A stretch of DNA of 64,000 bases from Paenibacillus tarimensis (lineage in GTDB: Bacteria; Bacillota; Bacilli; Paenibacillales; Paenibacillaceae): positions 434,001-498,000 of the forward strand of contig NZ_JAKGAO010000011.1 in NCBI RefSeq assembly GCF_021532315.1. The letters run 5' to 3'. The first letter of the stretch is position 1, and each line of letters opens with the position of its first letter. Below the pieces are notes generated by a model. That model ran no database searches. It worked only from the letters and a program-made list of their open reading frames with translations, and was not told the DNA's origin. Shown here one piece after another: positions 25,982-33,885 of the stretch. A program made the translations under genes and the position numbers.

Positions 25982-27430
25982 CTACATCCTGTTCGCTTCT
26001 TGAACCTTAAGAAGTTTTCCCTTAATCGTTGTCTCCTTCATCATCTGAAGAACCAGGCGGCCTTTGCCGTTGAGAATATCTACATAGGAGGCATTATCCT
26101 CGATTGTAATAATCCCGATGTCCTCCGGCGAGACGCCTTCAATTTTGGCTATGGTGCCGACAAAGTCTACAGCTCTCATCTTCTTTTTCTTGCCGCCGTT
26201 AAAATACAGCTTCATGACACCTTGACCTAAGCGGGAGCCCCTGTCCTTCTTTACAGCTGTCTGCTTCCTCATCTTCGCTTCAAAAGCGACCTTCCCCTGT
26301 GTCACGGTTTCTTTGGCAGGACTTGTTTTCCTTGGGATCTCGAATCCGATATATCTTTCAATGTTGTGAACAAACTTCTCTTCCGTCGGCGTCGCGAAGG
26401 AGATCGCTTTCCCGGAGTGGCCTGCCCTTCCCGTTCGGCCTGTCCGGTGTACATAGCTTTCATTCTCTTGTGGAATGTCGTAATTGATGACATGACTGAT
26501 ACTGTCGATATCAATCCCTCTTGCGGCTACATCCGTCGCAATCAAGTAGCGGAATTCCCCTTGCTTGAACGCATTCATCACTTTCGTGCGATCGTCCTGC
26601 TCCATTCCGCCATGGATCCGGTTGCAGGAGTATCCCTGCTTCTCTAATTCTTTAAAAACAACCTCAACCCGAGTCTGCGTTCGGCAGAAGATAATACAGC
26701 TGTCCGGATTCTCGACCACCGTGACAGCCCGGAGTAACTGAAGCTTGTTCTCGTCCTTTACCATATAGAGCGAATGCTCGATTAGACTTGTTGCTTTCCC
26801 TTCGGTCTTCACCTCAATATCCAACGGATCGTTCATATACCGGTGGCATAAACTCTCGACATCTTTGGGCAGCGTCGCGGAGAACAACAGGGTCATGCGA
26901 TTTTTGGGCAGCTCGCGGATGATTTTCTCCACGTGCTCAATAAATCCCATGTTCAGCATTTCATCGGCTTCGTCAATGACAAGAAACCTCACTTGCTCCA
27001 AGTCGATGGTTTGTTTCTCGATATGATCCATCACCCGGCCCGGCGTACCGACGACAATATGATTTTTATACGTCAACTGCGTCTTCTGTCTGGCAAAAGG
27101 CTGCTTCCCGTAAATCGCGATTGCCTTGATTCGTTTATATCTGCCTATATTCATGATGTCCTGTTTAACCTGGTCGGCAAGCTCGCGCGTTGGTGTCAAG
27201 ATCAAAGCCTGCGGCCGATTCTCTTCCCACTCCACCATTTCGCAGATCGGGATCCCGTAAGCTGCCGTTTTCCCGCTTCCCGTACGGGATTTGACGGTCA
27301 TATCCTTCTTCTCGAGCGCAGAGGGGATCACGGCCCCTTGGACTTCCGTGGGACGTTGATACCCCAAGCTATCCAAGGCGCGGAGAATATCCCCGCTTAA
27401 TCTATAATCTTGAAAGCTTAACTCTTCCAT
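25982..27430 (-). CDS. dbpA: DEAD-box RNA helicase DbpA
   Basis: A 482-residue DEAD-box helicase. Q-motif region at 18-31, motif I GSGKT (51-55), motif II DEAD (153-156), SAT (184-186), and [10 protein letters not shown] in domain 2. The C-terminal 75 residues are the DbpA RNA-binding domain ([20 protein letters not shown]), which recognises hairpin 92 of 23S rRNA, so it acts in 50S ribosome assembly. I chose the ATG at 27430 (AAGGGG upstream) because the protein there starts MEELSFQDY as in B. subtilis DbpA/YxiN (479 residues). Confidence 0.95.
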   Translation of the reverse strand: MEELSFQDYRLSGDILRALDSLGYQRPTEVQGAVIPSALEKKDMTVKSRTGSGKTAAYGIPICEMVEWEENRPQALILTPTRELADQVKQDIMNIGRYKRIKAIAIYGKQPFARQKTQLTYKNHIVVGTPGRVMDHIEKQTIDLEQVRFLVIDEADEMLNMGFIEHVEKIIRELPKNRMTLLFSATLPKDVESLCHRYMNDPLDIEVKTEGKATSLIEHSLYMVKDENKLQLLRAVTVVENPDSCIIFCRTQTRVEVVFKELEKQGYSCNRIHGGMEQDDRTKVMNAFKQGEFRYLIATDVAARGIDIDSISHVINYDIPQENESYVHRTGRTGRAGHSGKAISFATPTEEKFVHNIERYIGFEIPRKTSPAKETVTQGKVAFEAKMRKQTAVKKDRGSRLGQGVMKLYFNGGKKKKMRAVDFVGTIAKIEGVSPEDIGIITIEDNASYVDILNGKGRLVLQMMKETTIKGKLLKVQEANRM

Positions 27431-27568
27431 ATATAAACCCCTTTGTTTAAACAACGTTTGGCTTGCATGTATTGCGGGAGATCAGCGAATTTCTCGTGTA
27501 CTTTACAATCGGGACACTCCTCCTGACTCCAGGCGCGAGGTGACCGGTCATACGTCAGTGCTCTAACA

Positions 27569-27925
27569 TTAATATTTCCCAAACCCTTTTTCACATATAA
27601 TATTCGACGAGAGAATGTCATACAGCTTTTGCTTAGATTCATTCAATTTTTGTTGAGCGGCTTCAATCTCCGCAATTTTCTTTTGTATCAGGTTTACATG
27701 CTCATCCTTTGATATTCCGTTCTTCGAGATCATGGATTGAATTTCCCGAATCGAAAAGCCAACGGCCAAACAATGTTTAACAACGTTCAAATGATGAATG
27801 ATGTCTGAAGTATATACCCGATAATTATTTTGATCCCTTACTACGTATTCATCCGTGATAATGCCAATTTGCTCATAATAACGGATTGTTGAAATCGGAA
27901 GATCAATACTCCTTGCTACTTTCAC
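27569..27925 (-). CDS. MerR-family regulator, 5' end apparently frameshifted
   Basis: A 118-residue MerR protein with helix-turn-helix LPISTIRYYEQIGI, wing YVVRDQNNYRVY and a dimerisation coiled coil (residues 75-110). The frame can begin only at the GTG at 27925, which lacks a good RBS. An ATG at 27935 with GGGGTGAT upstream starts MKISE in another frame; removing one A from the following GAAA run would join them as MKISEVAR, the typical MerR start. So it is a frameshifted or non-standard start. It is divergent from a nitroreductase, its likely target. Confidence 0.75.
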   Translation of the reverse strand: MKVARSIDLPISTIRYYEQIGIITDEYVVRDQNNYRVYTSDIIHHLNVVKHCLAVGFSIREIQSMISKNGISKDEHVNLIQKKIAEIEAAQQKLNESKQKLYDILSSNIICEKGFGKY

Positions 27926-27957
27926 TTATCTTCATAACCATCACCCCGTTTTGGCGC

Positions 27958-27988
27958 TTGCTATAAAGTTTACTTCATAGTTTACCAT
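27958..27988 (+). promoter_or_regulatory. MerR-type promoter of the nitroreductase
   Basis: TTGCTA (27958-27963), a 19-bp spacer and TACCAT (27983-27988). A dyad, CTATAAAG (27961-27968) with CTTCATAG (27973-27980), lies mostly within the spacer. A long spacer with an internal dyad is the hallmark of MerR-activated promoters. Confidence 0.5.
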
Positions 27989-28049
27989 CTTACTAGCAGT
28001 GATGAGTAACATCATTGCCAAATTCAACTGAAAAAGGAGAGAAACCTGC

Positions 28050-28700
28050 ATGAGTATCCATACAGGCAACTACCACAAAACAAACGACTTCAACAAAATC
28101 GTTTTGGAACGTCGTTCCGTTAAAGTCTACGATCCTGAAGTAAAAATCAGTCGGGAGGAAATGAGCGAAATATTAGCGGAAGCTTCCCGTGCCCCATCTG
28201 CCATTAACATGCAACCCTGGCGCTTCCTTGTGATCGACAGCGACGAAGGAAAACAAAAACTTGCGCCCCTAGCCTCCTTCAACCAGACACAAGTTTTGAC
28301 ATCTTCGGCTGTGATTGCGGTATTTTATGATGCTAACAATGTTGAATATATGGACCAAATTTTCAATAAATCAGTAGAACTTGGCTACATGCCGCAGGAC
28401 ATCATGGAATTGCAGCTGCAGCAGGCAAATTCATATTATGCGAGCCTGACTCCAGCTGCTCTGCGCGACATAAACATGCTAGACTCTGGTCTTGTTTCAA
28501 TGCAGCTGATGCTGGTAGCTAGAGCCCACGGATATGACACCAATCCAATGGCGGGTTATGACAAGGAGCGAATCGCGGAGGTTTTTGGCATGGACAAAGA
28601 GCGCTTCCAGCCAGTCATGCTGCTTTCGATTGGCAAAGCGAGTAAAGAAGGCTATCTATCCTACCGTTTACCAGTAGATACGATTACTAGATGGGCTTGA
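28050..28700 (+). CDS. nitroreductase-family flavoprotein
   Basis: A 216-residue FMN-dependent nitroreductase-fold protein: ERRSVKVYDPEVKIS (FMN contact), then EASRAPSAINMQPWRFLVID and a C-terminal GKASKEGYLSYRLPVD. Such enzymes reduce quinones, nitro compounds or disulfide stress products with NAD(P)H. AAAAGGAGAG precedes the ATG at 28050. The divergent MerR gene and MerR-type promoter suggest induction by an electrophile. A strong terminator follows, and the first rlmH-like repeat begins just beyond it. Confidence 0.9.
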   Translation: MSIHTGNYHKTNDFNKIVLERRSVKVYDPEVKISREEMSEILAEASRAPSAINMQPWRFLVIDSDEGKQKLAPLASFNQTQVLTSSAVIAVFYDANNVEYMDQIFNKSVELGYMPQDIMELQLQQANSYYASLTPAALRDINMLDSGLVSMQLMLVARAHGYDTNPMAGYDKERIAEVFGMDKERFQPVMLLSIGKASKEGYLSYRLPVDTITRWA

Positions 28701-28760
28701 TCGAATTTTGGAGGGGTATGTACCTTGTAAAGCAGCTGCTACCTGGAATTGGCATATAAG

Positions 28761-28794
28761 AAGAACACTCGCCTCCGTAACGGCGAGTGTTCTT
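28761..28794 (+). terminator. intrinsic terminator of the nitroreductase gene
   Basis: AAGAACACTCGCC (28761-28773) pairs perfectly with GGCGAGTGTTCTT (28782-28794), followed by TATTAT. Confidence 0.85.
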
Positions 28795-28835
28795 TATTAT
28801 GAAAGAGTGTCCAGTGTAGTGTCAGAAACTTGCCA

Positions 28836-28854
28836 TCACTTATGATACGGTTCA
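28836..28854 (-). repeat. rlmH-end att-like site 1 (distal end of array)
   Basis: Plus strand TCACTTATGATACGGTTCA; the minus strand encodes EPYHK-stop (TGA). Another ten bases (GTGAAACTTA and beyond, to TAA at 28866) are shared with the site at 32990. Confidence 0.75.
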
Positions 28855-28929
28855 GTGAAACTTAATGGTAAAATCCGGTTCGACGGGTTCCTCGCGCTTG
28901 ACGAGAACCAGCTTCGATTCGGACTTGAA

Positions 28930-29427
28930 TCGGAGGAATCTGTAAAGCCGTATACCCTGAGATTGCCGAGGAAATTCGCGGAATGGCTGACGGCTTGCGG
29001 ATATCATATGACACCTTTGCCGCTTTCTTGCTTAATCTCGGGTCCTTTGGAGAAGCCTACGGATGTACATGCTTCTGTTTCCAAGTGGGAGAGGATATCA
29101 TCTTTGCCCGTAATCGTGACATGTTTACACAGTTGAAAATTATCACGGAGAGCTGCTTGTATCGGCCAACATCCGGATATATGTTCGTTGGTTAGGGCGA
29201 TGCTCTCATTGGGAAAGAAGACGGGATGGACGAACATGGGCTTGCTGTCGGAATGACCTTCGTCGCTTCCGTAAAGACCAAGCCGGGATTAAACTTCCTT
29301 ATGGTTGTACGTTATCTGTTAGAGAAAGCCCGAAACGTTCGAGAAGCTATTCACCTGCTGCAGGAGCTGCCGTTAAACACGGCGCAAAACATCATTCTTG
29401 CCGATCGAAGTGGGGTGTCCCATTTTT
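28930..29427 (+). pseudogene. broken linear amide C-N hydrolase (choloylglycine hydrolase family)
   Basis: Fragments of an Ntn hydrolase of the bile-salt hydrolase/penicillin V acylase family. YPEIAEEIRGMADGL, then YDTFAAFLLNL and GCTCFCF appear in one frame. A TAG at 29193-29195 interrupts, after which the same frame continues with DEHGLAVGMTFVAS and NFLMVVRYLLEKARNVREAI. Upstream, an in-frame TGA and loss of the N-terminus follow the att-like site. The 3' end runs into an AraC fragment on the other strand. It is non-functional as written. Confidence 0.75.
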
Positions 29428-29610
29428 CCAAATCCCCTCTACGAAGGCCGGTATTTCCACGAAAGGCTCTTTAACAATAACGGCCTTGCCAACTGCGGTT
29501 GAAGCCTTTTCTTCAATAATTCGATAGTTCATGCCCGTCAATGCATGGAACATCCTTTGGTAATGGAACTTTGACAACATCGCGGATGTTGCGATATCAT
29601 CGATCTCCAA
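29410..29610 (-). pseudogene. AraC-type regulator remnant with internal deletion
   Basis: The minus strand starts EIDDIATSAMLSKFHYQRMF, the second helix-turn-helix of AraC proteins, but passes after LTG straight into NYRIIEEKASTAVGKAVIV, the start of a GyrI-like effector domain. The roughly 50 residues expected in between are missing, and the effector domain stops early. Beyond it, 29611-29787 shows nothing. Confidence 0.65.
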
Positions 29611-29787
29611 GTTAGATTGTAAATCTTATTCAACGTAGTCAATCGCCGGCCGAAGCAGCCGAAGCAACCAAAGCGCCTCCACTTGATCTCATCTCCTTTC
29701 CTCATTCAGTTTAGAAGATCGGCAGAATGGCTTCCTCAACCGGTGAGATAAATCTCCATACAACGCCTTCTTCATTCCTTTGATACC

Positions 29788-29806
29788 CTACTTATGTTAA
29801 GGTTTA
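29788..29806 (-). repeat. rlmH-end att-like site 2 (eroded)
   Basis: With the two preceding C it reads CCCTACTTATGTTAAGGTT, 18 of 19 identical to the real rlmH end at 46967-46985. The minus-strand reading frame is broken by the single change. It divides the pseudogene segment from the LytTR/ABC operon. Confidence 0.65.
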
Positions 29807-29933
29807 GTGTGATGGATGTGACATTCATATCACTACTTGAATACACTGGTTATTTATTTTCGGAAAATGAGAAGGATTTTAAAAGATATTTTTTATATAA
29901 GAGTTAATTATCATAGAGTGTGAGGTAGAAACG

Positions 29934-31070
29934 ATGTCATTACTTACGATCAGTCAATTGGTAAAGAGAAAAGGAAACACATTATTACTTCCTGAGATTA
30001 ATCTTGAGATTGGAAGTGGTCAATGTGTTGTGATCCAATGTAACAATGAGTTAGGGAATTTACTTATCCAGCTGCTTCTCGGTGCCGTTCCTGCTTCAAG
30101 CGGACAAGTACTATTCGAGGCGGCTGAATTGCGACATGAATTCAAACAGAAGGCACATAAAATAGGCATATCCCTCTTAAACGATGGAATCTATAATGGC
30201 TTAAAAGTGAAAGACTATCTTACTTTTTATAAGGATCTGTATGGGACAACAGATACAATTGATATAGTCTTGCGAAGAATAGGGCTGCTCGATCATCGAA
30301 ACAGCAGGCTCTCTACGTTAAGTTTCTCTGAACAGAAACGTTTGCAGCTAGGAAGAGCCATTATACATAATCCTTCATTCCTTATATTAGAAGAACCTGA
30401 ACAGAACGTAGATATTGAGAGCCATATCATTATTCGGGCATTAATCTCTGAGCTTCGTAATGAAGGAAAGGCCATTCTAATCACAACTTCCTATCTGGCT
30501 GATGCCATTTCTATTACCAATGAAGTATACAGATTAAATGAACACGAACTCAAAAAGATAGAAGTTATCGACCAGCCTGAAACGGATAACCAGACTGACG
30601 ACCAACTTGTTGCAGCTGCTATTGAGCAGCCTGACGATGGTGATGATCACCTGCTTGTAACCGAGCAACAGATGCCACAATCTGAAGCTGCAATTCAGCC
30701 GGCTTCGCCGGTTCAAATTGAAATTCAACCCGTTCGTGTAGAAAAAATTCCTGCTAAGGTGGAGGATAAGATCATCTTATTCGACCCTACAGAAATCAAT
30801 TTCATTGAAAGCAGCGATGGGATTTCCATGCTTCATGTAAAGGGAGAAACATTCCCCTGCACGTTTACTTTAAACGAGCTCGAGCAAAAACTAAAAGCCT
30901 TCGGCTTTTTCCGCTGCCATCGGTCCTACATCGTCAATTTACAGAAAGTACGTGAAGTCATTACTTGGACACGAAACAGCTTCAGCCTTATTTTAGATGA
31001 TAATAAGAAAAGCTCGATACCGCTTTCCAAAGGCAAGCTTGACGAGTTAAAGACCATATTAGGCATCTAA
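29934..31070 (+). CDS. LytTR regulator fused to a degenerate ABC ATPase domain
   Basis: A 378-residue fusion. Residues 1-215 follow the ABC ATPase fold, but the Walker A position (about 36-44) reads CNNELGNLL without the G-K-S/T, the signature is LSFSEQ, and Walker B is LILEEPE, so ATP hydrolysis is unlikely. An acidic Gln-rich linker covers 215-275. Residues 285-378 are a LytTR DNA-binding domain (FFRCHRSYIVNLQKVREV). ATG at 29934 follows GTGAGG. It precedes an ABC transporter operon and probably controls it, perhaps sensing the transporter through the pseudo-ATPase. Confidence 0.88.
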   Translation: MSLLTISQLVKRKGNTLLLPEINLEIGSGQCVVIQCNNELGNLLIQLLLGAVPASSGQVLFEAAELRHEFKQKAHKIGISLLNDGIYNGLKVKDYLTFYKDLYGTTDTIDIVLRRIGLLDHRNSRLSTLSFSEQKRLQLGRAIIHNPSFLILEEPEQNVDIESHIIIRALISELRNEGKAILITTSYLADAISITNEVYRLNEHELKKIEVIDQPETDNQTDDQLVAAAIEQPDDGDDHLLVTEQQMPQSEAAIQPASPVQIEIQPVRVEKIPAKVEDKIILFDPTEINFIESSDGISMLHVKGETFPCTFTLNELEQKLKAFGFFRCHRSYIVNLQKVREVITWTRNSFSLILDDNKKSSIPLSKGKLDELKTILGI

Positions 31071-31097
31071 AGCTCCAAATTGTCGTATAAAACGCTG

Positions 31098-31132
31098 TAT
31101 CATTCACCCTTAAAATCGCATCATTCAACCCT
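31098..31132. promoter_or_regulatory. putative LytTR operator (tandem direct repeats)
   Basis: TATCATTCACCCT (31098-31110) and CATCATTCAACCCT (31119-31132) are direct repeats with a 21-nt pitch, the two-turn geometry of LytTR sites such as ComE and AgrA boxes. They lie between the LytTR gene and the transporter genes. Confidence 0.6.
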
Positions 31133-31230
31133 GTATTTACTCTATTTATCCTTGAAATACTGCGCGGTTACGGGATTTCCTTTAATGTTGGTGCTGCAAG
31201 ACGAGAACAACATGTAAAGGAGCAGCCCAA

Positions 31231-32079
31231 ATGAAATATCAGATTGAAGTGAGCCAATTAACGAAAGCATTTGCTAATAAGTCGGCTCTAAATGGAGTCA
31301 GCTTTCAAATTAACCGTGGTGAAATTTTTGGATTTCTTGGCCCAAGCGGTTCGGGTAAAACAACCATGGTAAAAATATTAACCTCTCAACTTTTACACAC
31401 ATCTGGTTCGGTTAAGGTGTTTGGAAGCGACGTACGTAACCTGCAGGATTCCGAACAAATGAAACGGATTGGTATTCTTACCGATAATAGTGGTTTGTAT
31501 GATCGACTTACGATCTATGATAACTTAGAGCTGTTTTGCAAGTTATATAATGTGGATGTAAAACGCATTGAAGAAGTGCTCGAAGAGGTAAATCTCCTTC
31601 AAGATAAGAAAACAGCTGTAAAGCAGCTATCCAAAGGCATGAAGCAAAGAGTGACATTAGCACGGGCGATTTTACATAAGCCAGAGCTTTTGTTCCTGGA
31701 CGAACCGACCTCAGCTCTTGACCCTACCAATAAACAGCAGATTCATACTGTCTTACGGAAATTGAATGAGGAAGGAACTACAATTTTTCTAAGCACTCAT
31801 GACATGCAAGAAGCTGAGGATCTCTGCAATCGGGTTGCATTTCTTCATAATGGAACAATTTTAGAGCTGGATACACCTCAAAGCCTGCGAGTGAAACACG
31901 GTGACTCAACCATTAATATTCTATTAAAGAACGGTAGCTCTGTAACCGTAGGTCTGGATGAGGCCGGATCTTACGCTATTAGAGATTACATGAATAATGG
32001 AGAGCTGCTTACGATTCATTCTAATGAACCAACTTTAGGGGATATATTCATCAAACTAACTGGGAGGGCGCTCCAATGA
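31231..32079 (+). CDS. ABC transporter ATP-binding protein
   Basis: A 282-residue ATPase with intact Walker A GPSGSGKTT (37-45), signature LSKGMKQRVTLARA, Walker B LLFLDEPTSALDP and switch His (STHD). AAAGGAG precedes the ATG at 31231. The stop overlaps the permease start (ATGA), so they are coupled. It resembles NatA/BcrA-type exporters. Unlike the pseudo-ATPase upstream, this one should power transport. Export of a peptide or toxic ion is the likely class of job, not proven. Confidence 0.92.
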   Translation: MKYQIEVSQLTKAFANKSALNGVSFQINRGEIFGFLGPSGSGKTTMVKILTSQLLHTSGSVKVFGSDVRNLQDSEQMKRIGILTDNSGLYDRLTIYDNLELFCKLYNVDVKRIEEVLEEVNLLQDKKTAVKQLSKGMKQRVTLARAILHKPELLFLDEPTSALDPTNKQQIHTVLRKLNEEGTTIFLSTHDMQEAEDLCNRVAFLHNGTILELDTPQSLRVKHGDSTINILLKNGSSVTVGLDEAGSYAIRDYMNNGELLTIHSNEPTLGDIFIKLTGRALQ

Positions 32080-32786
32080 CATTTTCGATGAGAAGAGTAC
32101 GAGCGATTATTACGAAGGATTGGAAAGACTTATTAAAAAACTCATACATATTAGTTTCCATACTCCTGCCATTAGGCTTTGCAGCCATGCTATCTCGTAT
32201 GAGTACGGATGACAGCAGCATGCTGAGTATGCCGATCAACCTTGCATTAGTTATGACTGGCGCATTTGTTCAAGCATCGATGATGGCAGAAGAGAAGGAA
32301 AGAAGCACCTTGCGTGTCCTATTACTCTCACCTGCTTCAACGCTAGAAATTATGATTGGTAAAAGCGTTTTATCTGCGATTATTACGTTAATTGTCGTCA
32401 TTGGTTCTATCTTCATCAGTGGAATTAACATTCCCGAACTATTTTTCTTTTCTATTATGGTTTTATTATCACTGATCATATTCATATCGTTAGGTACCAT
32501 TATTGGACTCATCTCACGTACGGTCATGGAAACCTCCATTGTAGGATTGCCTATTCTCATCATCTTTACTTATGGATCGATGTTAAGCTCTATGTTTGAT
32601 AGCCCCATTATCACCAAGAGTATTTCTTATTTACCTACAGAAAACTTCTCGACCGCACTTATGAGTTTACAAGGCAGTGGCGGTTTTACAGAAATTAAAT
32701 GGAATCTTCTAAATATGCTCCTATGGACGATTTGCTCGGTAATTCTAGCCATATTCATCTACGGAAAGCGTCGCTTTGACAAGTAA
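32076..32786 (+). CDS. ABC-2 type permease
   Basis: A 236-residue integral membrane subunit with six hydrophobic segments and the intracellular motif EEKERSTLRVLLLSPASTLE (residues 72-91), found in ABC-2/NatB-like permeases. It overlaps the ATPase gene by four bases. A 30-residue membrane peptide gene follows after 30 bp, then a terminator, so the operon ends there. Confidence 0.9.
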   Translation: MTFSMRRVRAIITKDWKDLLKNSYILVSILLPLGFAAMLSRMSTDDSSMLSMPINLALVMTGAFVQASMMAEEKERSTLRVLLLSPASTLEIMIGKSVLSAIITLIVVIGSIFISGINIPELFFFSIMVLLSLIIFISLGTIIGLISRTVMETSIVGLPILIIFTYGSMLSSMFDSPIITKSISYLPTENFSTALMSLQGSGGFTEIKWNLLNMLLWTICSVILAIFIYGKRRFDK

Positions 32787-32816
32787 ATATAAATAAATGA
32801 ATGCGAGGTAACACAT

Positions 32817-32909
32817 ATGAACTCTAAAGCAACCAAATTTATTTTTCAGATGTTAATGGCAGCTGTTGTTACTATAATCATTGTTTCTGTTATCAAAGGC
32901 TTCTCTTAG
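32817..32909 (+). CDS. 30-residue single-span membrane peptide
   Basis: ATG at 32817 preceded by GCGAGGTAA; TAG at 32907-32909. The product begins MNSKATKFIFQMLM, has one hydrophobic segment (about residues 8-26) and ends KGFS. It sits between the permease gene and the operon terminator, so it is likely co-transcribed. Small single-span proteins of this kind can be regulators or subunits of ABC exporters; no homology is claimed. Confidence 0.6.
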   Translation: MNSKATKFIFQMLMAAVVTIIIVSVIKGFS

Positions 32910-32944
32910 TTACTTAAGTACTTACTTAAATACAAGAAATGCTA

Positions 32945-32970
32945 AAAGCCCTTCGAGATTGAAGGGCTTT
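32945..32970 (+). terminator. intrinsic terminator of the LytTR/ABC operon
   Basis: AAAGCCCTTC (32945-32954) pairs with GAAGGGCTTT (32961-32970) around a 6-nt loop. It lies just inside the end of this cassette. Confidence 0.8.
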
Positions 32971-32989
32971 CTGATTTAATCATTTCGCT

Positions 32990-33008
32990 CTATTTGTGAT
33001 ACGGTTCA
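32990..33008 (-). repeat. rlmH-end att-like site 3
   Basis: CTATTTGTGATACGGTTCA; the minus strand encodes EPYHK-stop. It is preceded on the plus strand by TTTCGC, as at the real rlmH end (ATTCGC). Its rightward flank GTGAAACTTAATGGTAAA repeats the flank of site 1. Confidence 0.8.
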
Positions 33009-33076
33009 GTGAAACTTAATGGTAAAGCACAAATTAAATAAAAATTCTATATGCGTCCCCCGATATGTAATCATTA

Positions 33077-33844
33077 TTACCTTCCGCATGCTATTCTAAA
33101 GCCAAGGTCGTCTATCTTAAAATTCGGCATGCTTTTTCTTCTAGTCGTAGAACCACAGTTGTTTTCAACTTCAGCCCAACTGCCTCCCCGAAAAACTCTA
33201 TAATCCCCATATCGCTTTATATCATATAGGTCCCAGCACCATTCCCAAACATTCCCTATCATATCGCATAGCCCCCATGGATTTGCCAGTAGTTTTCCGA
33301 CTGGTTGAGCCGAGCCATTGGAGTTTTCTTGGTACCATGCAATCTTATCAATACTCTCGTACCGGTATCCCTTTGTTCCCGCTTTGCACACATACTGCCA
33401 TTCAGCGTCTGTTAATAATCGAAAGCCGTTCGCTGATTTGTTATATATCGTATTCACACTTTCGTTTGTGATTGTGTAGCATTCATCCCTGCCAAGAATC
33501 CTGGACAATTTGTTACAAAAGACTAGCGAATCTAGCCATGAAACTTCCGTAATGGGCAGGTCATTCGCAACAGGTTCTAGAACATCATCATCCATGACAA
33601 AATGATACAGATGCTGTGTTATCGGATACTTCATTACATAGAAAGGTTTAATCGTTTCAGTCCATGTAATAACCTTCCGATCAGTTCCTCTCCCAGGATC
33701 TCCTAAAGTGTAATCAGAACTAATCCATTTGTTCGTGTTAATATAATCACGCAATTCAATAGTCCCACCATCTATAGGTACCATCAAATTCATTATATCT
33801 TCCTGAAGATGCTCTCTGTCGGCCCCATATCTCCCCAATATCAT
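33077..33844 (-). CDS. SUMF1/formylglycine-generating-enzyme-like protein
   Basis: A 255-residue protein with the FGE-sulfatase (SUMF1) fold: GFRLLTDAEWQYVCKAGT, then WGLCDMIGNVWEWCWD, RVFRGGSW and DLGFRIACGR at the C-terminus. The copper-binding cysteine pair of true formylglycine enzymes is not evident before the final R-rich segment (NNCGSTTRRKS), so it may be a non-catalytic or differently acting relative. AGGAGG precedes the ATG at 33844. It is the only gene between two att-like sites, with no sulfatase nearby. Confidence 0.85.
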   Translation of the reverse strand: MILGRYGADREHLQEDIMNLMVPIDGGTIELRDYINTNKWISSDYTLGDPGRGTDRKVITWTETIKPFYVMKYPITQHLYHFVMDDDVLEPVANDLPITEVSWLDSLVFCNKLSRILGRDECYTITNESVNTIYNKSANGFRLLTDAEWQYVCKAGTKGYRYESIDKIAWYQENSNGSAQPVGKLLANPWGLCDMIGNVWEWCWDLYDIKRYGDYRVFRGGSWAEVENNCGSTTRRKSMPNFKIDDLGFRIACGR

Positions 33845-33885
33845 AGCAACCTCCTGTCTATTTCAACATTGAATTCAACTTTCCG

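Noticed and set aside
27418-27642. A 74-codon minus-strand frame with a CPDC motif between dbpA and the MerR gene.
   Set aside because: It overlaps the MerR gene in another frame, has no RBS and no familiar sequence.
25805-28830. The string AGTGTCAGAAAC occurs at about 25810 and again at about 28819.
   Set aside because: Only 12 bases, unrelated flanks and no att core at the first place; treated as chance.
29392-29474. Open frames on both strands across 29392-29474 could be read as two short genes.
   Set aside because: They are the overlapping ends of a hydrolase pseudogene and an AraC remnant; neither has an RBS or complete domain.
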